Of a stretch of 61,902 bases of DNA, positions 57,543 to 61,902 are shown piece after piece. A program made the position numbers and the translations under genes. This stretch comes from an uncultured Campylobacter sp. GTDB taxonomy: Bacteria > Campylobacterota > Campylobacteria > Campylobacterales > Campylobacteraceae. Each line of letters begins with the position of its first letter. Position 1 is the first letter of the stretch. The DNA lies in NCBI RefSeq assembly GCF_937973075.1, contig NZ_CALBWL010000040.1:1-61902 (forward strand), given 5' to 3'. The notes under the pieces are model-generated. The model worked only from the letters and a program-made list of their open reading frames with translations, had not been told where the DNA came from and searched no databases.

Positions 57543-58601
57543 ATGGGGCTATTCGGTTTGAGCAAAAAAGCTGAAAAGGCGCAAATTCCAAGCACTTTTG
57601 CGGGCAGAGTGGATAAATTTTGGGCGGAATTTAGCGGCATGATAGATGAGATCAAGGCCGATCTGGCGGCGGAGGAGTTTGAAAAGGCGATGCGAAAGAC
57701 CGACGAGAAGCTTCGCATCTGCCTTGCCGAGCCCTATTTTATGACGGGGCTCGCGGGCGATAAGCTTGATCTGGTGCTAACTCCGGAGGGTATGAGGCAC
57801 CGATTATTTTGGCTAAGCTTCATCAAAAACGCTATGCCCAAGCAGCTCGAATCCAAAATGCGCTGCACGCTCGGAAAGCCGCGCGCGCCGCGAGGTATCG
57901 GCGGACTTGAGATGTACGATACGCGCGTAAACGCCGAGGACTCGATGATCTACGCACAGTTTAACGAAAGCGACGTGGATATTAAAATTTACAACAAAAA
58001 CCTAGCGGCTCTACTCGCGCAGGACGAGGGCAAGGCCTACAACCTTAGCTTTATCCTGCTTGACAATATGATCGGCGAAACGGCGATCATAAATACGCTA
58101 GGCGAGCTTGAGGTACTGGCCGAACCCCAAGAAAACGGTGTGCCGCTAAGCGAATTTGCCGATCTGGTCGATGAGAAATTCGGCGAAAAAGCCGCGCGCG
58201 AACCGCTAAAGAATTTTTTCAGCTACGAGATGCAGCCGCGCGGTAGCGAGGTACGCGAGGACGTGATCGTGGGCACCACCTGCCTAACGGCCATCGTAAA
58301 TCAGTACCTAAACGGCGAGCGCGACATCTATAACGAAGCCTTCGAGCTCGGCATCAAATTTTGCTTTCTTAGCATTGATAACGGCGGCGACGTACAGGCA
58401 GGCTTTGATCTGCGAAACAAGATCGAGGACGAGGAGCTAGAAAGCTGCGGCTCGTTTCTAGAGATAATCGGCGGCGCAACCGGGCAGAGGCACGCATACA
58501 TCGATCTCATCTGCTATGACGAGGAAAGGCTTAAAGAAAAGGTAAACGAGCTTTGCAAAAAATATGGTGCAAATATCGAAATTCATGATTTTAAGCGGTA
58601 G
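57543..58601 (+). CDS. Soluble protein of unknown function
   Basis: A 352-residue acidic protein, not recognised. Its first residues MGLFGLSKKAEKAQIP recall those of the divergent neighbour at 56495. The region 10-110 is helical (FWAEFSGMIDEIKADLAAEEFEKAMRK-type), with GLAGDKLDLVLTPEGMRHRLFWL. The middle contains NLSFILLDNMIGETAIINTLGELEVL and the C-terminus DNGGDVQAGFDLRNKIEDEEL and GGATGQRHAYIDLICYDEE. The mix looks like the DUF1851/DUF6348-type proteins of toxin-immunity neighbourhoods, but I cannot name the family. No signal or membrane helix. AAAGGAG before the ATG and a good promoter make expression likely. Confidence 0.75.
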   Translation: MGLFGLSKKAEKAQIPSTFAGRVDKFWAEFSGMIDEIKADLAAEEFEKAMRKTDEKLRICLAEPYFMTGLAGDKLDLVLTPEGMRHRLFWLSFIKNAMPKQLESKMRCTLGKPRAPRGIGGLEMYDTRVNAEDSMIYAQFNESDVDIKIYNKNLAALLAQDEGKAYNLSFILLDNMIGETAIINTLGELEVLAEPQENGVPLSEFADLVDEKFGEKAAREPLKNFFSYEMQPRGSEVREDVIVGTTCLTAIVNQYLNGERDIYNEAFELGIKFCFLSIDNGGDVQAGFDLRNKIEDEELESCGSFLEIIGGATGQRHAYIDLICYDEERLKEKVNELCKKYGANIEIHDFKR

Positions 58602-58959
58602 CGACTTTGGTTTTTACCGCTACTAAAATTTGCGACTTAAGCGGTAGCGGCCTCTGTTTTGCGGAAGATGAATTTGAAATTTTGCGCCATCGCGGAAAAT
58701 AAATTTTAAAACTCTACGTCACCGCGTAAAATAAATTTAAAATTTGCCGCGCCGCACGCTTTTCATTCGGTTTTACCATTTCGCCGACACGCGGTAAAAT
58801 TGAGCGAGCCGTGAGCTTGCGATATAAATTTTTGGCGATTTAGCAGTAAAATTTGCGAGGTTCGCAGTGCGAATTTACGATGATAAAATTTTGCGTTGGC
58901 TTCGGTGCAAAGCGCGCCGATTAGGAAGCTTTTGAAAGATAAAATTTTAGGGAACGAAC
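58602..58959. other. Gene-free gap with AAATTT words
   Basis: About 360 bases without a supported gene. It alternates TAAAATTT(G) words with GC-rich spacers and ends with the ribosome region (TTAGGGAACG) of the next gene. Confidence 0.55.
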
Positions 58960-59724
58960 ATGAAAATTATCTCGAAATTTAAAGATAATTACGATTTTAT
59001 GGTGTCAAAATACGGGCTTGACGAGACTTTGGTCTATGACCGCAGAAACTCTACTCCAGTCAGTGCGGACGAGCTATGGAGGCTTGACGAGGGCGATAAA
59101 AAGGTCTTTGAAAGGAAGCTTAGCGGGTACCGCTTTATCGGCGGTAAATTTATAAACTGGAGTAAAACGGACGTAAATAAGCTGCCGCGCCTGCTTCACT
59201 CCGTGATTTTCATCGGCAAAAATTTAGTCCATATTTTCGCCTCTCAGGGTAAAGCTTACACAAGCCTAGAGTTTGACGAGACGGAATTAAGAAGGCAGTA
59301 TCAGAAGGACAGAACTTTGAGCTTTAGCGATGGATTTCGCGTCCATATCGTCTCGTGGCTAAGCAAGATGATCGGCAAGCAGGCTACGCGCGAGGAGATT
59401 CTGCAGCTCGTGGCGTTAGAGGGCGACTGCAAAACGACGCTAAAAAATATTGTTCGCGACGATAAAATTATAAGCAAAGATGAAATTTTGAGCGCCCCAA
59501 TCGTATTTTTTAAGCTCACACAGAACATTCACACCGCGGCGATAAATCCACAGCTTAACGCGATGGGGTTTTATCTGGATGCCGACTTTGTCTGGCAAAG
59601 CCTAGTCGAGTTTTTATCCGCCAAAAAGGACGCCTCTGCTCCGGCGGGCACGATACCAAATGATATAAAAATTGCCAGCAAGGGCTTTGACGTAAAGCGC
59701 TCGTTTCACCCAAAAATGAAATAA
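58960..59724 (+). CDS. Soluble protein of unknown function
   Basis: A 254-residue basic protein with no signal peptide or membrane helix, not recognised. It has few standard motifs: MKIISKFKDNYDFMVSKYGLDE at the N-terminus, YDRRNSTPVSADELWRL, RFIGGKFINWSKTDVNKLPRL, then VIFIGKNLVHIFASQGKAYTS and a helical C-terminal third (ATREEILQLVALEGDC, TQNIHTAAINPQLNAMGF). An AGGGA precedes the ATG. The gene stands alone on its strand between two gaps. Coding character is good (ordinary codon use, long frame), but no function can be given. Confidence 0.7.
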   Translation: MKIISKFKDNYDFMVSKYGLDETLVYDRRNSTPVSADELWRLDEGDKKVFERKLSGYRFIGGKFINWSKTDVNKLPRLLHSVIFIGKNLVHIFASQGKAYTSLEFDETELRRQYQKDRTLSFSDGFRVHIVSWLSKMIGKQATREEILQLVALEGDCKTTLKNIVRDDKIISKDEILSAPIVFFKLTQNIHTAAINPQLNAMGFYLDADFVWQSLVEFLSAKKDASAPAGTIPNDIKIASKGFDVKRSFHPKMK

Positions 59725-60019
59725 CTCGGTTCGCGTAGAAATAATCCGTGCAATCGTCGCTAGAATTTATCCCTCTTTACTTCGCTGTTTTGACGTACCT
59801 CATAAATCGAGCGAAATTTTATAAATTTTTAAAATTTAGGTAAGCAAGCACGCAAAAGCTTAGGCGTAAAATAAAATGTGGATAAAATTCCGCAAAAGCT
59901 CTTTCGCAAAATTTTAAAAGAATTAAAATATTTCCTTAAGGAATTTTAGAATTCCGCATAAGGCAAATTTACAAAAATCTCGTGAAAAATATGGAATTTC
60001 GTGAAAATTCCGCAAAATT

Positions 60020-61162
60020 CTAAAATTTTACCGCAGCGGCGTCCATCGCGCGCATTAGCCGCAGCATTTGAGCGTGCGGGGAAACATCGTGCGTGCGGAT
60101 GATCGCAGCGCCGTTTAAAGCAGCGATCTGATGCAGATACAGCGAGCCTGCGAGCCTATCCTCGACCGCAGAGGGGCTGTAAAAATCGATAACGCTCTTT
60201 CTGCTTGCGCCTACAAGCAACGGGCAGCCGAAGTGCAAGAAATGCTGCAAATTTTTAATCAGCACCAAATTTTGCTCGGCGGTCTTGCCAAAGCCGATGC
60301 CCACGTCAAGGATGATCTTTTTAAGCCCCGCGCTTCGCAGCTGCTGCAAATTATGCGCAAAAAACTCATCGATCTCGCCCATCAGATCGTCATATTTGGG
60401 TGCAAGCTGCATATTTTGCGGCTTTCCCTGCATGTGCATCAGCACGTAAGCGGCGTCGTAGCGAAGCGCAAGCGGTGCGAGAGCGAGGTTTGCGCTGATG
60501 TCGTTAATGATACTAAAGCCCCGATCTAACGCAAATTCCAAACAATACTCATCGAAGCTATCGAGGCTAAATTTAGCCCTTTCGTGTAGACGCAGGCGGT
60601 AAATTTCGCCCAGCACATCCTTTATGCGCGCAAACTCCTCATCCCTGCCGCAGTACTGGCTGCCCGGGCGCGAGCTCACGCCGCCGATGTCGATGATAGC
60701 GGCGCCTTGCTCGATCATCTTTTCGATCTTGCAGATCGCCTCTTTTAAGCTTGCCGCGCGGCTTGCGGGGTTGAAGCTATCGGAGTTGATATTGACGACG
60801 CCCATTATTTCGCAGCTTTGCGGCTTGGCAAATTTCTCGCTTAGAAATTTCGCGACCTCTTTTAGCCCGAAATCCTGCAGAGCTTCCTTTTGCGCCAAAG
60901 CTTCGATCTGGCGGTCGTTTGCGATCAAAACCGCATCCGTATCGTCGCGCCCCAGGATCACTCCTTCGTTGCACGCAAGCTCGGCGCCGATACTAAGGGC
61001 ATCTTGCTTTAAAATATTCGCCGCGGGTGCTCGCAGGTCTTTTAGATAGAAAAAGTTTAGCCGCGATTTTTTCTGCATTATCGCCCGCCCCGCATTTCGC
61101 ACGCCGATACGCTCGCAAATCAGCGCAAAGTCGGCATCGTTTGAAATTTTATAAATTTTCAT
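60020..61162 (-). CDS. folP: Dihydropteroate synthase with N-terminal extension
   Basis: Condenses p-aminobenzoate with hydroxymethyl-dihydropterin diphosphate in folate synthesis; the target of sulfonamides. The TIM-barrel core starts near residue 118 with IMGVVNINSDSFNPASR and continues with GAAIIDIGGVSSRPGS, INDISANL, YVLMHMQGKPQNM, ILDVGIGFGKTAEQN and LVGASRKSVI, ending with IIRTHDVSPHAQML. The 115-residue N-terminal part (RIGVRNAGRAIMQKKSRLNFFYLKDL) is typical of epsilonproteobacterial FolP and is not AAATTT-rich. It overlaps holB by four bases; the order hobA-holB-folP is the usual epsilonproteobacterial one. Confidence 0.96.
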   Translation of the reverse strand: MKIYKISNDADFALICERIGVRNAGRAIMQKKSRLNFFYLKDLRAPAANILKQDALSIGAELACNEGVILGRDDTDAVLIANDRQIEALAQKEALQDFGLKEVAKFLSEKFAKPQSCEIMGVVNINSDSFNPASRAASLKEAICKIEKMIEQGAAIIDIGGVSSRPGSQYCGRDEEFARIKDVLGEIYRLRLHERAKFSLDSFDEYCLEFALDRGFSIINDISANLALAPLALRYDAAYVLMHMQGKPQNMQLAPKYDDLMGEIDEFFAHNLQQLRSAGLKKIILDVGIGFGKTAEQNLVLIKNLQHFLHFGCPLLVGASRKSVIDFYSPSAVEDRLAGSLYLHQIAALNGAAIIRTHDVSPHAQMLRLMRAMDAAAVKF

Positions 61163-61779
61163 CTTTTCTCCTCGATCATCAACAGTAGCGGAGTAAGCAC
61201 AGCATGGGCTTTGGCGTTGTGCTCGGCGAGGTAACTCAAGCAGTCGATCCGCTGCAATTCATCGCCGCTTAGCCTAACGCCTGCTTCGAAGCACTCTAGC
61301 GCGATCTCGCCGATGAGCGCTTTTAGCGCCGTCTTATCCAGCTCGCCCTTGCGCTCCAGCGCGATCTGCGCGTCGATAAACTCCACCGCTTCCTTTAGAC
61401 TGAGCCTGGTTAAATTTAACCCGGTGCGGTATCTGGGCTTTCGCACGCAGAGATTTTGCACCACGAGGCGCGAGCGGATGGTAGGCAGCAGGGCGTTGAT
61501 GAAGGGGGTGATCAGGAAAAATACCGTATTTTTAGGCGGCTCCTCTAAAATTTTAAGCAGGGCGTTTTGCGCCTCCTCGCCGAATTTCGTAGCAGCGATG
61601 ACGATGATCTTATTCTCTCGCTCGGCGACGTAGGCTTCGTCTATGATCTTTCGCGCCTCGTCGATCTTAAGCTCGGTGCTTTCGAAAAACCTTAAATTTT
61701 TGCGCGGAATTTCGGCTAAAATTTTATCTTTAAAGCCCTCATAATCGCTCGTTAAAACGATCTGATTTATGATTTTCAA
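61159..61779 (-). CDS. holB: DNA polymerase III delta-prime subunit
   Basis: A 206-residue short delta-prime subunit of the clamp loader, as found in Campylobacter and Helicobacter. It reads INQIVLTSDYEGFKDKILAEI, then DEARKIIDEAYVAERENKIIVIAATKF, GEEAQNALLKILEEPPKNTVFFLITP and LLPTIRSRLVVQ, the last matching the arginine (SRC-like) motif region. The P-loop is lacking, as is normal for the delta-prime subunit. The start is a TTG at 61779 that overlaps the hobA stop (TTGA), with folP following by a four-base overlap. It joins the sliding-clamp loader at the replisome. Confidence 0.9.
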   Translation of the reverse strand: MKIINQIVLTSDYEGFKDKILAEIPRKNLRFFESTELKIDEARKIIDEAYVAERENKIIVIAATKFGEEAQNALLKILEEPPKNTVFFLITPFINALLPTIRSRLVVQNLCVRKPRYRTGLNLTRLSLKEAVEFIDAQIALERKGELDKTALKALIGEIALECFEAGVRLSGDELQRIDCLSYLAEHNAKAHAVLTPLLLMIEEKR

Positions 61780-61902
61780 AGCACCACTTCGTCAAAAAGC
61801 ACGGCGTCGATGCTTTTGTCTAAAATTTTAAAAAGTTGGATCAGTTTGAGATCGAGGCTCGGATCGCTCTCGCTCATATAAAAGCTATTTTGCAGCCTCT
61901 CG
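61776..61902 (-). CDS. hobA: HobA, DnaA-interacting initiation factor (3' end only)
   Basis: A 41-codon C-terminal fragment that runs off the right edge. It reads RLQNSFYMSESDPSLDLKL and IQLFKILDKSIDAVLFDEVV before the stop, which matches the end of HobA as I recall it from Helicobacter and Campylobacter. HobA is an epsilonproteobacterial protein that organises DnaA at oriC. The position just before holB and folP supports the call. The 5' part lies outside the window. Confidence 0.8.
   Translation of the reverse strand, partial: ERLQNSFYMSESDPSLDLKLIQLFKILDKSIDAVLFDEVVL

Overview
The window reads as chromosomal DNA of an epsilonproteobacterium of the Campylobacter type. Support comes from the order mnmE-jag-yidC-yidD-rnpA-rpmH, the order hobA-holB-folP, the order uppS / prepilin peptidase / LptFG permease / truA, a TAXI-TRAP transporter with fused membrane subunits, and LrgA/LrgB. 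The base composition is mixed, with GC-rich codons broken up everywhere by AAATTT / AAAATTTT words. A dead flgG remnant (55733-55996) suits a species that has lost its flagella. My best guess is Campylobacter gracilis, the non-motile oral Campylobacter. This is inference from memory; no database was searched.

Layout. 205-3257 (minus): a lone pseudopilin with its own terminator, an agmatine-to-putrescine gene pair (aguB, aguA) and tRNA-Arg(GCG). 3641-4761 (plus): two small uncharacterised envelope proteins. 5329-6396 (minus): an exported MsrA-MsrB fusion, followed upstream by about 1.45 kb of gene-poor, repeat-filled DNA. 7864-16989 (minus): purL and purH enclose a DjlA-like co-chaperone, four paralogous three-cysteine lipoproteins and an SDH-type Clp-fold protease. 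17054-26402 (minus): a tightly overlapping lipooligosaccharide cluster made of an LpxL-type acyltransferase, an ELM1-type protein, four glycosyltransferases, an O-antigen-ligase-like protein and two NodB deacetylases. 26462-31399 (minus): the conserved mnmE-jag-yidC-yidD-rnpA-rpmH block. 31475-36331 (minus): a MacA-MacB-outer membrane factor efflux system with a small exported protein. 36396-37265 (minus): an EamA exporter. 37417-40573 (plus): glmU-coaBC-uppS. 40617-41745: a short AT-rich Firmicutes-like insertion carrying a TnpW-like peptide and a flavodoxin-type reductase. 41782-45376 (plus): a zinc-ribbon membrane protein, prepilin peptidase, an LptF/LptG permease and truA. 45608-48639 (plus): a TAXI-TRAP transporter. 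49313-52332 (plus): a TonB-dependent receptor coupled to a periplasmic esterase, probably for a ferric siderophore. 52502-54676 (plus): a small protein, LrgA, LrgB and a cytidylate-kinase-like protein. 55159-59724: a Sel1 protein, the flgG relic, a DUF2314-ankyrin protein and two unknowns. 60020-61902 (minus): folP, holB and the 3' end of hobA.

The most striking theme is that the AAATTT-rich material filling the intergenic gaps also appears inside genes, in frame. AguB, MnmE, TruA, the ELM1-family protein and two glycosyltransferases carry 50-230 extra hydrophilic residues exactly where the conserved fold has a loop or an end. The extra peptides recur in flavour (GKILN, NFA, NLK, NSA). This looks like a family of protein-tolerated interspersed elements, comparable in concept to the Rickettsia palindromic elements. 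The second theme is the lipoprotein/SDH-protease set inside the purine operon: four divergent paralogues that each keep exactly three cysteines, namely the lipidation cysteine, one in a G(I/V)C motif and one at the C-terminus.
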